DNA from: Chaenocephalus aceratus
Lineage: Eukaryota; Chordata; Actinopteri; Perciformes; Channichthyidae
Assembly (NCBI GenBank): GCA_023974075.1
Contig: CM043801.1
Coordinates: 30,077,504-30,141,503, forward strand
Reading direction: 5' to 3'
Length of the DNA stretch: 64,000 nucleotides
Part shown: positions 29,195 to 41,000 of the stretch, piece after piece
Numbering within the stretch: the stretch's first letter is position 1
Layout: each line of letters opens with the position of its first letter
Notes under the pieces: generated by a model
What the model saw: the letters and a program-made list of their open reading frames with translations, nothing else
What the model was told of the DNA's origin: nothing
Databases searched by the model: none
Translations under genes and position numbers: made by a program

Positions 29195-29423
29195 TCACCT
29201 CGATATAAAGTCATTTAATGGAAGAGGCAGATGTCATGTCGGAACACAAGTGCACTTTATTGAAATGGTGTAGTCGGTGTACAGGTTGCCTCCCCCGGCC
29301 TGGCATCCCATCATCAATGCCTGTCAGAACAATGCAGTTAACCAACATTTGGAACGACTCAAAAGAAAATAGAAAGATTAAAAAAAAATGTACATTACCA
29401 GATACAACAGCTGAACCCTGGTC
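29195..29423 (-). pseudogene. Relic of an alpha-tubulin 3' UTR
   Basis: Aligns by eye with 10045-10225, the tubulin 3' end. Shared blocks: ACATTCACCT, TAAAGTCATT, GTCATGTCGGAAC, ACTTTATTG (the polyadenylation signal), AACATTTGGAA, GACTCAAAA, CAACAGCTGA and CCCTGG. It is clearly diverged and carries about 60 bp of extra sequence. It stops where the 177-bp array begins, so the coding exons of this older copy are gone. Confidence 0.65.
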
Positions 29424-31117
29424 TTTTTTTGGTAGTAGTCCAAGTAGTACTGAATCCAAGAGTACCAATTACATGAAGAACTTATTGCACAAAATCATTT
29501 TATCGCTCATCAAAGATGGCAGAAAACATGCATTATTGTACTCTGGAGGGGAGTTTGACAGGGGATTACTCAAAAAGTACACAGTAAAAGTACTTGATTG
29601 TACTTTTGGTAGTAGTCCAAGTAGTACTGAATCCAACAGTACCAATTTCATTAAGAACTTATTGCACGAAATCATTTTATCTCTCATCAAAGATGGCAGA
29701 AAACATGCATTATTGTACTCTGGAGGGGAGTTTGACAGGGGATTACTCAAAAAGTACACAGTAAAAGTACTTGATTTTACTTTTGGTAGTGGTCCAAGTA
29801 GTACTGAATCCAAGAGTACCAATTACATGAAGAATTTATTGCACAAAATCATTTTATCGCTCATCAAAGATGGCAGAAAACATGCATTATTGTACTCTGG
29901 AGGGGAGTTTGACAGGGGATTACTCAAAAAGTACACAGTAAAAGTACTTGATTGTACTTTTGGTAGTAGTCCAAGTAGTACTGAATCCAACAGTACCAAT
30001 TTCATTAAGAACTTATTGCACGAAATCATTTTATCTCTCATCAAAGATGGCAGAAAACATGCATTATTGTACTCTGGAGGGGAGTTTGACAGGGGATTAC
30101 TCAAAAAGTACACAGTAAAAGTACTTGATTGTACTTTTGGTAGTAGTCCAAGTAGTACTGAATCCAACAGTACCAATTTCATTAAGAACTTATTGCACGA
30201 AATCATTTTATCTCTCATCAAAGATGGCAGAAAACATGCATTATTGTACTCTGGAGGGGAGTTTGACAGGGGATTACTCAAAAAGTACACAGTAAAAGTA
30301 CTTGATTGTACTTTTGGTAGTAGTCCAAGTAGTACTGAATCCAACAGTACCAATTTCATTAAGAACTTATTGCACAAAATTATTTTATCTCATCAAAGAT
30401 GGCAGAAAACATGCATTATTGTACTCTGGAGGGGAGTTTGACAAAGGATTACTCAAAAAGTACACAGTAAAAGTACTTGATTGTACTTGTGCTACTAGTC
30501 CAAGTAGTACTGAATCCAACAGTACCAATTTCATTAAGAACTTATTGCACGAAATCATTTGATCTCTCATCAAAGATGGCAGAAAACATGCATTATTGTA
30601 CTCTGGAGGGGAGTTTGACAAAGGATTATTCAAAAAGTACACAGTAAAAGTACTTGATTGTACTTGTGGTAGTAGTCTAACAAGTACTGAGTCCAACAGT
30701 ATCACTTTTATTAAGAATGTATGGCTAAAAATCATTTTATCTCATCAAATATAGCAGAAGTGGCATGATTTTGTTCTCAGGAGGGGAATTTGAGAGTATT
30801 ACCTAGAAAAAAGACAGTAAAAGTACTTCATTTTATTGTTGGTAGCAGTCAAACTAGGACTGAGTCAAATGTTAGTTTTTTTAACAATTTATGGTAAAAA
30901 TAATTTGTATCGCATGAAGCAGAAAAAACACGCATTGTGCTACTCTTGCGTTACGCTTCTCAGCGATTACCGTAAAGGCGTTATAAATCGCGCACTCAAA
31001 AATGAAGAACTTGACCAAGCAAATTTGAGAGACGGCTGAGTTGACCGCAGTGAGCTAACCGGGAGCTAACGGGAGAATAAACTCCCGTGGAAGAGCAGCC
31101 AACACTGCAGCGGTCGG
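29424..31117. mobile_element. Half copy of the foldback-like element
   Basis: Matches only the right arm of the palindrome at 3681-6236: an inner 177-bp array (29431-30700), then the unique outer arm (30700-31050), including TTACGCTTCTCAGCGATTAC and GCGCACTCAAAAATGAAGAA. It lacks the CTGCTCATTT block present in the first copy. Further out, ACACTGCAGCGGTCGG at 31102-31117 resembles the mirror of 3678-3695. It abuts the tubulin 3' UTR relic with no spacer. Confidence 0.65.
29431..30700 (+). repeat. Tandem array of 177-bp units (about seven)
   Basis: Consecutive GGTAGTAGTCC starts at 29431, 29608 and 29785 show an exact 177-bp period. Units are far more alike than in the 3860-5870 arrays, suggesting recent homogenisation. 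Because 177 is a multiple of three and the unit lacks stops, a 407-codon frame (29218-30441) stays open, as does the opposite strand. I do not call it a gene. Confidence 0.85.
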
Positions 31118-31205
31118 TAAATGCCGCAGAAACACTAATAAACAATGAACCACGGCACTCTGGAGAAAAGCATAAGGTTGGAGAAGTCGTTATTTAATTT
31201 AATCT
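31118..31205. other. Unassigned sequence up to the 14-bp direct repeat
   Basis: Short AT-rich tail ending AATTTAATCT immediately before GGCTTCGTGTGATT. Confidence 0.35.
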
Positions 31206-31441
31206 GGCTTCGTGTGATTAAAAGCAACACGATCATCGACCCGACGCATCCCCCATTGTTGTTGTTGTGAGCGCCGTAACGCCGTTGGGGAGCAAATCAG
31301 CGATAGAAACGGTGACGTCATGACGCAGCACCAGTCGGGCTCTGGGCGGTGTGAACAGAGCGGGAGCAGAAAAGGGAAACCAGAGCTGAACCAGAAAAGC
31401 TCTAGCTCGGAGCTAGAAAGGGAAAAGCGTTGGTGTGAAAG
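31206..31441 (-). mobile_element. Right part of the MITE-like element with TIR GCGTTGGTGTGAAAG
   Basis: Begins with GGCTTCGTGTGATT (shared with 3285-3298) and ends GCGTTGGTGTGAAAG, inverse of 2993-3007. GGCGGTGTGAAC near 31345 mirrors GTTCACACCGC near 3060. Outer flanks (left TCGATTGCCC, right CCACATATG) show no target duplication. Confidence 0.55.
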
Positions 31442-31451
31442 CCACATATGT

Positions 31452-32005
31452 CAGGGGTGTCGACTGTCGAACTCAATTTCATCTCGGGCCACATTAGCAT
31501 CCTGGTTGCACTCAAAGGGCCAGTTGTATATATAAGACTATAAAAATACATATATAAATATTATATAAAATGTATTGTATTACATTATTGTATCGGATAG
31601 GGTAATAACTTCATAATTAACTATGTCTGAAAGCAGAGGTTTAGGGCAAATAATGGCAAGTCTTTTCAGTGATCATTTGACAAAATGATTTAAAAAGAAA
31701 AGCCAAATAATGGAAAAAAAGTCAAAATAAAATAAAAATAAATGACATTTTGAAAAAAAAGTCAGATTCTGAGAAAAAGGCAAATTCTAAGAAAAAATGA
31801 ATATTTTGAAGAAAAACAGTAAAATTCTGAGAAAAAAGGCAAATTTGAGATGCATTGTGGGACATGTAGTTTATGGGCTACGTGCTTCTTTAAATCGGCC
31901 TGTAACCGTATAATAAACATTATATTCTTTGCTAGCTCTTGTGGGCCACAGAAAATGAAGTCACAGGCCGGATTTGGCCCCCGGGCCTTGAGTTTGACAC
32001 CCCTG
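31452..32005. mobile_element. hAT-type MITE
   Basis: Left CAGGGGTGTCGACTGTCGAA, right TTGAGTTTGACACCCCTG; inner blocks TCTCGGGCCACATTAGCA and GGCCGGATTTGGCCCCCGGG are typical of a common fish hAT family. Flanking octamers (ACATATGT, CTCTATGA) do not match, so the target duplication is decayed or an end is shifted. Confidence 0.65.
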
Positions 32006-33140
32006 CTCTATGAGATGACATACTACATGGCCAAGCTTTGAACAATTTACATTATGTATTAATCCTGCACATAACTGCACAATATTAAAAACACATTTAA
32101 TAATGAATCCAGATATGAAAAACAAGTAAGCTTCGAGGAAAATTGGTTTAACACTTACTTATTTAGAGTTTAGATGAAGTCATGCATGACATGACATTTA
32201 TCTGATGCTTTTATCCAACACGACTCGCAATAAGAGCAATAAACCATAATGGTTTCAAACGAACAAGGTATGCAGGTAAAATAGCTACCATAACTAGAAT
32301 TGTGACCGATTTAGTACCTTCCATAAAGGCACAGGAGCTTGTAAATACGGTGTTACAGATGAGCTTCACTTACAATGTGTATTTGCATATTGAAAGAGTT
32401 TGGTTAGGGTTTGGCTGCTCTTATTATTCCTTTTACTGTTGTGAAAAGATACTTTTAACAAAGTATTTCAAAGCGTATAGTGGTTTTCTTTGACACAACT
32501 TTCTTAGCACCAAGTGTGGTTATAGGAGCTTTCACTTATAGCACACTCTCTTAACCAGCAGGTGGAGTCACCCACTTGTTATGACATTGTAGATTCACGT
32601 AAAGGCAAAAAAACATGAATTCGTCAATTATAATTATTGAGGCATGTATGTGTGTTCATCACTTTAATGTTGAAGCTGGTAAAGGTGAAGTTAATTTGCT
32701 TTATATGCTGCTGGCTGGGTATATTCATGTACAATTGTAGGCTACTATTTTTTTTTAAGGATCTTCATTTGTGAATTAACTAGAGTTATAAAACTATTGG
32801 AGTTAAAAATACTATATCTTCCCCCAAAATCTAGTGGCGTAGAAATGTTAAGTAGCATAAAATGGAAACTCAAGAATCTCAGATTGTTACTACAGAATGA
32901 CACCACTGCCCACCTGTTTTCAATTTGATAACAAAAAAAAATGCTTAATGGAACATTTTACCTGAGCGCCTACCTGCATTCCCTTTAGTTGCCTACATAC
33001 AACAGGTTTCCGCGGTGTCATTGCTTCTTATCGTAAAGGTCATCCTCAAATGTAATGTGATAATTCATGTCAATGCCAATGAGCATGCAAGGTCACAAGC
33101 ATGCATCATGTAGGCTAATTTAGACAAAGGTGGACGATGT
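32006..33140. other. Intergenic sequence with a degraded dispersed repeat
   Basis: No gene seen. About 32205-32270 carries a degraded GATGCTTTTATCCAAC-type repeat related to 27411-27610. Confidence 0.4.
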
Positions 33141-33149
33141 ATTCAGGTT

Positions 33150-33620
33150 ATAGCAATAGGCTACTGCAGTGTTAAAATACTCTGCTACAAGTAAAAGTTA
33201 TAGCATCAAAACAGGATAAAGTACTCATAATACAGAATGGCCCATTTAAGCAGCATATATTTAAAAGTATTGTATTATACTTATTGATGCATTTATGTGG
33301 TCATCAGTTCAATGTTGCACTTAGTGTGGTCTATTTGAATTACTTCAATTACTACTGGGTGGCTTAACCTTTAAGAAATATATGATAATGTATTAATTGA
33401 CTAACATGTGTTTATTAATAACATAGATCTGCAAATTAACTTGTAACTAAATATGTTAAATAAATTTAGTGGAGTAAAAAGTACAACATTTGCCAACAAA
33501 TTGTAGTGGAGTAAAAGTATAAAATAGCACAAAACGAAATAACTCAAGTAAAGTAAAAGTACCTAAATGTTTTACTAAAATACAATACTTGAGTAGATGT
33601 ACTTAGTTACATTCCCCCAC
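33150..33620 (+). repeat. Teleost repeat with TACTTGAGTAGATGTACTTA
   Basis: Contains AAGTAAAAGT, AAAGTACTCAT, ATTGTAGTGGAGTAAAAGT and AATACTTGAGTAGATGTACT followed by TTAGTTACATTC, a very common fish repeat signature (recalled). An inverted relative is at 63150-63290. Confidence 0.55.
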
Positions 33621-33779
33621 TGAATGTAAAGGGAATGTGAGCAGCTGTCGGTCCTGCTGGATGAACTAAACCATTCCCTCAGAGGAGGAAGGAGGGCTCA
33701 TCCAGAGGAGGCTGGGATTTATTTTAAACGCCCTCCTCCAGCCATGCCTCCCACCTCCATTATATCTTAATGTGTGCAC

Positions 33780-33959
33780 TTGTTCTTCCTGAAGCATCCT
33801 CACTGTGTCTCCTTTATTTTGGACATTGTTGGAATATATTCCACATCTTGCCTTTCCGTGGGAAAAACTTGCTGCTGCGGCTTTATTTCAACACCAGGTG
33901 AGAGGAAACTATTGTTTACTTGTTCTTGTTAGATATGGCGGACAAGTTGATACACGACG
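33780..33959 (+). promoter_or_regulatory. Putative arhgef18 first exon(s) and promoter region
   Basis: CAACACCAG|gtgaga at 33897/33898 looks like the end of a non-coding first exon. About 40 bp on, ATGGCGGACAAG starts an eight-codon frame (33935-33959, MADKLIHD plus one base) ending at a gtgagt donor. It is in the phase needed to join the exon at 38342. Transcript data would be needed to choose between them. Confidence 0.4.
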
Positions 33960-36900
33960 GTGAGTAATGTTAAAATGTGTTAGCAACGTAAATTAGCATG
34001 TTTTTGTTAGCATGGGTTAAGGTTAGCTACCTTTACCCATGCTGCTAACTAACTTTATATACATGTCGCCATAATGAAAACAAAAGCTGTTTCCTCTTAG
34101 TGTTTTGTTTGTTATTTAACTCGACATGACATGGGAAACTGACACTAATGTGTTACTTTAACTCTAAGTTGAGGTTAATAAATAACGACTTTGTAATGTG
34201 ACGTTGCTGTCGTCGGTTTAGTGACATTATGAAAGTTAGCTAAGGAAACTTCAATTTAATTTCCATTTGTCAACTGGGAATGTTAGCCTTGGAAAACACA
34301 GGTAGCTAACAAATAGCAACCTGCTGTCACAGCTGTCTCAACTCTAGACTGGCTTGTTCTATCTCCCAAAACGGACAAAGCACCTGTCTCTGTTCAGTAA
34401 TCCGACATTATAATGGCTAATTTTAATGTTAGGAATCCAGGTCCGTAGCTCTCACCTGTCACCTTGGGATTCCTCAAATACCCTACCGTTGATAACACAA
34501 ATTCCCTTACGGTTTTGAGTACAGAAACAGAAACATCCAGACCTTATGGCTAAATTACATTAATGTGAGCAGTATTTTTCAAATAAAACAGTATTGCCAT
34601 TTAACCACAATGCAAGATAAACAAGCAATAACCCAGGCTACATATTCAGTATGATTCAAGAAAGAGTTTTCTGAATAATGTTCATACTATTTGAAAAAAA
34701 GAAATCAGTACAAATCTACAATTATTTGGAAAAGCTTATGAAGAATGGACCGCTTACATAAGTTATAGTAAAATAGCTCAAATGTGTTATTAAACAAGGT
34801 CATTCATGGAGGGTATCGGATCCAAAGAGACTAGATTTGTTTGACAGTCTCATATGTTTACAATTAGAAAGTGCTGTAAGTTACACAGGGTAAATACTGC
34901 ATTGCATGCACACACATGTCACTTTTGGTAAAGGGTAGAATTCACCTGTTCACACTGACAGAAACAGATTGGCATGCATTTACACACTACACCAACATTA
35001 CAAAAACACAGACGAGAAGTTAATGAGCAAACTGTGTCAAGGTTGATGTGAGGGCATTATTTGTTATTTATTATGCCTTTTGCATCAGCTTTTGTGGTTT
35101 TAGAAAAAGACTTCTGTGATGATGTGAAACAACTACCCCCCAAGGTTTGTAAGAAACGAGAGCATTTCACATTGGTTCTTTGTATCAGTTAGCTATTGTG
35201 ACGTCTTTAGGCTAGAGGGTAAAGTTTCTGGGATCATAACCGTTGATGGTCGGTTTCACTTGTCTTGTCATGTTGAAACATCAACAGCTCTTACTTGTTT
35301 TAATTGTGTTGTTGTTGTTGTTTTTATCAGTGAAACTACATTCCACACACTGCATTTAGCAGTTTGTCCTTCTTGTCTCTCTGACACTTAGACACAAGAT
35401 ACTTGGCAGACTTGCTGGTCTTGTTTTGTCTCTAGCAGGGAATGACGTGTATTTCATGCTGTTCTGATCCCTTTCCACCCAGTGTGGGTGATTCATTTGA
35501 GGTGTGGCTGTCACTCACCACAAGGGGTTTCAACCTACAACCACAGTTAGCTAATGGCATGCGAAGAAGCTTAGAAACATGTGCTTAAAGAAAGAAATGT
35601 GATACGTAAGTGCCTGGGGAAAAAAGTGCTTAACTCTGGGCCTCACTTTAAAAGAGTTGCTTTGATGTCCTTAGAGAACAACGATGTCTATACAGACACA
35701 AATAACTGTAACTATAAATACTATATTGCTTCCAAATAGTACATTGTTTTCAGAATTGTAACCTTTTTAAATTATAGTATGATAAGAAAAATAAAATAAA
35801 AGGCTAACATGTAATAAATGGCTCAATCTTATCACAAATATATGTTTCTTTTGGAGTATTGTAATACAGTCTGGGGCATTGTGATTCTCCCCCATGATTT
35901 TGAGAACCCGACAAGAAACGTGTGGGCAGAAGAGATCGTAGGAGTATCAAGATATGAGACTAGATTACAGCTTCATCTTTCTTTTGGACAAATAACTGAT
36001 TATTTATTGATTGTCTGGCCTTTTTATTCATGCTAAAATCCATGTCTTATCCCTGTGTATTGCAACTTTTTCTGGTTGGTCTGTCTGTCCATCGTTTCCC
36101 CTCTTTGGTCCACAAAGAATTATCTCAAGAGCTGGTGAATGTTTCTATTGTCACCTGTGTCGTAGTGTAAACATAAAAGGCTACCATTATTATTGTGAGC
36201 ATGTAAACATGGTGACATTTGCATTAGCTCATTAGCTTCTATGCCTCAGGTACTTGCATGGCTGAATCTTAGTCTTGTGTCTTAGTCAATTGCTCGCTTT
36301 AAGCAATTAATCAAATATCACAATTGTAATTCTATGTTTTAGCGATAGTTGAAGGGTGGAGGGGTTTATTTACCTGTACTTATCGCCTATTTGCGGAGCC
36401 CATATCACCCATATCAAGTGTATTAGAAAAAACACCCACCTCTAGTAGCATAGTGAAGCTATTATGAATATAAGGTTTGATAAGCCTTTCTGAGCAGTTG
36501 ATACCAGTTTCTACTCTTGTTCTGTAAAACATTTGGTTGTGTGTCGAACAGGTCGGCCAGAGGCTAGCGGGACAACTCCTGTGTGACTTTGTGTCCCAAC
36601 TTCTTTAGTCAAACAGCTGTGTGTTTGTTTTAGGTGTGTCTGACTTTTACCAGCTGCTACTTTGATACAATTAGAATGTATGTTTGTTACCACAAACTGT
36701 TTTCGGTCTTATTTCCCTAATGCGTTGCTACCGCTGATTGAAGGCAGGTGGAGGCCTTAGCACACAACAGTGGGTCAGTCTCATTGACTCTCATTAGCAT
36801 GCACACAGATACTCAGCAGCAGGGTCACTGAGGGCCTTTGCACCAACACCAGAACACACACCGCTTTCTGCTTTCTGACTAAGCACCTAATTCACTCAGA

Positions 36901-38089
36901 CGGCGACCAAAGAGCCTTCAATGTCACTTTTGTTCTCCATTTTCTGCTCCTGATTTTATCCACCGCTTTAACAGGATTTTCTCCCTTTTTTTTACCAGTG
37001 TCACGAGGAAACGGTGTACACACGGAAAACAATAATATAAAAAAAAGGGAGTCACTCTTGGTTGCGGCAGACATAGAGATTGTTTTTATTTAGAGTCATT
37101 CAAAAATAGAAATGAGGAAAGATTTTTCTTCAAAGCTGGATTTGAAAGGATGTGTCAGTCATAGGATTAACATAGCCACACGCCATTCAGCAGACATGTA
37201 TCACAGTCACACGCTTGTTGACATTCATGTCTTGCGATGTCCCATTCAAGTCGAAAAGGAAGTTTGTATACATTTACTCACAAACGCCACCTGTTTCCCT
37301 TTAATGAATTGTTTCATTTGTAGTACAGCTGTGTGTTTGTCTAAGGGCTAGTCTGTCCCAGTTTGTCAAACCTGTTCCCTCTCCAGTGTTACATTAGCTT
37401 GTTGTCTGGATGTAGCATCGTGAAATTAACTGTGTCCTGTTTCTTGTGTAGGTACCCGTTCTGTCTGAGGGCTTGTGAGCCAGCAAAGAGCTTTCAGGAA
37501 CAAATAATAAAGGTATGTTTATTTGCACTTCCTTAATCCTGTAAAACCTCATTGCTTCTAATGTGGTACCGGGCGAGGATCTTTCTGTCTTTGTTACAGT
37601 CTGTTTTTCTCTCTCGGTCAGCTCTGGGGAGAGAGTTTCTCCCCCGGCCCCCCATGGCCATGCCTGTCTCATCAGTCCAGGAATGACCCGTCACCCCTAA
37701 AACACACACTGCTCAACCTGATTCCTCCTTTCACAACGACACAAGGTTGGTGAACATCTATTTAACAACTCATTTTCCTTTAAGAACCCTTTGTGTGTTC
37801 AGGGACATTTACAGTAAGGAAAGACAATCTCCTTGTATAGCTGCTATCTGGAAACAGTGGCATGCTTTTTTTTTTACATTCATCGTCACTCTGATAAAGA
37901 AAAGCGTTACAGTAACTGATTCTAAATCATGTGATGGGTCTGGTTGTATTTACAGGCATTTCCCCCTTTTGGCATCAAGGACGTGTTACACTTGGCATCA
38001 GATGGATTAGATCACTGTCTGAATGTTTGCGCATTGTTAGCTGTTGAGGTTCATCTCATCACATACCAACTAGATTGGATCCGGTGAAG
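33960..38089 (+). other. Large 5' intron(s) of arhgef18
   Basis: About 4.1 kb without any recognisable coding exon or clear transposon. Further non-coding 5' exons could be hidden here. Confidence 0.4.
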
Positions 38090-41000
38090 ATGGATGAGGT
38101 GGACGTCCTGCGGTTGAAGCCTTCATCTGAAGACGCCGTGTCGCTGGTTTCCTCGTTGGCTGAGCCCATCAACCTCGAAGGTCAGTGAGTCGTTGTCGGA
38201 TCGATGAGAAGCTGCTGAAAGCTCCCTGTACCACCAACACAAACACACTTTTTATAATTGAAACAAATACTCATAGGAACACAGAGCACAATATTTGTTC
38301 GGGTTACACAAGTCCTAATGTGGCTTTCTGTGTGTTACCAGATTCCCATTATGCTTTGCTGCATGGCGAGCTGGACTACGACCTCCAGAGCCTGGAGGCG
38401 GAGTCTTGGAGCGTGGGAGTGGACCAGAGCTACCTGAAGGCCCTGAGCAAAGAGGCCGTGAAGAGACAGGACGTCATCTATGGTAGTTTCCACCAGCTAC
38501 ATCTGAATCTGATCAAATCCCCCCGGAAACAGTAATCATGTATGACCTTTCTAGTGTAGCACAGAGGCTGCACTTTCTCATGTCAATCACCAGCTGAAGG
38601 AGATTCATTTTACACAGTGATGGCACGATTCAAGCAGAGATGACAGTGCCTGTAATTATGATGATGAGTAATGCTTATTTTTAACTCGTATGATCTTTTC
38701 AAACACGCTGCTATAACAATAATGGGTTGAAGAATATAACGAAGTACAGTTAACCAATTACTGTACACTTTTGAGGTACTTGCTTCACCTATAATTGTGC
38801 GTCACTAACTTAAATATTGCACTTTAACATGAATTATTCAGTAATAGGCCATACTAAAAAATAGACACTTTGGCTTTTGTAATATCTGTTTACTTTTATG
38901 CTAATTTCAATGTTTAAGTAAGAGTATTTAACACTGTGGTATTGCTTCTTTTATCCAAGAAAAAGGTCTAAATACTTCTTCAACTGCAATTGTCTTCACC
39001 TAAGAATATATTTCTCCAGTTTTGATTACTTATATTTACTTGCATGACTTTGTTTGCCTTCCTTCTCTTAATGTACCCCGTACAAATGTTTCTATATGTT
39101 TTCCTTCTCAACCCGCACATCAAGACACTCTTCTTTACTTGTGTTTCCTAGAGTTGATCCAGACGGAGATGCACCATGTACGCACCTTAAAAATCCTCCT
39201 CCGTGTCTACCTGCACGAGATGAGGCGGTCTGCGCTGATCGAGGAGGTCAGGCTGGAGCGGCTCTTCCCTGGAGCGGAAACGCTGCTCAACCTCCACCAG
39301 CACTTCCTTAACTGCCTCAAAGCGCACCAACACCAAAGTCTGGAGGAAGGAAGCACAAACAACTACCAGATCACACAACTGGGGGACATTGTCATCTCTC
39401 AGGTAGGGTCTTTTGAAAGCAGTTGTTTGTGTAAATGATCAATCATTTGAACTGATCCTCTTTAATCGATGTGTTCAATAAGAGAGGTATGCTTTGACCC
39501 TCCTGTTATCCTCAGATTTACTTTACACCCTTTATCCTCTGACCCCAGTAGTTTACAACTCAAGACAATGATCGTAACCAACATGTATGTCTCTGGTGCT
39601 TTAGGTATCTTAGTTGACTACCTAAATAATCTTTTAAATAAAACATTACCCCAACCTCCCACCCCCCCCCCCCCCCCCCACAGACCCCTTTATACATCCA
39701 GAATTCCTATTATGTGACTATCGAAAAATATATGAATCACCATTAAAATCTCCCTGACTGAAATAAAATGTTAAAGTAAGATCTTTTTGATGTTGTTAAA
39801 GGACCAATAACTAAAGCAGAGGGTAGTTTTGTTTTACAATGATACATTTGCATGTAATAGTCACCTCAATATCATCCCACACAATCTACACAAATATGTG
39901 TAAAATATTGACATTGTTATAGGTTTTATACTACTAAAATAACCTGGGGTCAAATTAACGTACAAAGTGCTTACAGGACATTTAGAAAATATCTTCATGT
40001 TCATTTGATGTGTACCCATTAGTTCTCACTAAATTAGGAAAAGTCATGAAATGCTAAGCAAAACAAATAATGTGAACCATTTTTTTAGATACGTTAAACA
40101 TTGAATGGAGTCAAAATGACCCCAAGGATAACAGGAGGGTTAAAGTAAATGGGTTGTTTCTTAAAGAAAACGCAGCGGTTGAGATGTACTTTTCCAAAAC
40201 AACCGCAGGGAGTTTGGGCTATTCTTCAGGATTCCAGAAAGTTTATAAAAAGATCATGAATTTGTCTGAAAACTTTGCTCAATGTTATCCACATGTTTGT
40301 GTAATTGTGTTGTTCCCAAGCGCATCTCCTCTCTTCTTGTACGTTTGTACTGAAACCATTGCTTGCAGATGCATCTGGACCTTCACTCTCAGGTCCACCG
40401 TTTACTACGTTTATGACTCCTAAATGCTACATTTCTACACGGAGGCCTACGACAAGCAGTCTCCCTTAAAATGTTGTCATCTTATCCTACAACTCTGCTG
40501 TCATTACAATGCAACATGTTCATATTTAAATGACCTTTTACCATTTAAAAAAGAATGGGCACATGCATTACTTTCAACCAGGGCTGCCACAAACGACTAA
40601 TTTGATAATCGATTAATGAAACGATTAATCGACTATTCGAACTATTAAGCCTTGCACAATTTCTCAAACGCTTATTTAGCCATCAACTTTTAGATGTAGC
40701 TTGAGGTTTTTGGAGACAACAAAGATGAATACTTGATTCAAAAATACATATATTATTAAATTAACTAAACAAATTGTGAACAAAATGAACATTGCTTTTT
40801 ATTTAAATTAAATAAATAATATTTCACATCAAAAGAAACAACAGTGTTTTAACAAATCGTATTAAATAATCTGATGACAGAACTGTAAACAGAATAGCTG
40901 AAATTTAACAAAATAAATAACTCTGTTACCTCTAATCATTAACCCATGTTTGTATAATGTAGTTAACTCCGTGTGTTGCTGCTAGCATACAGAACACCCG

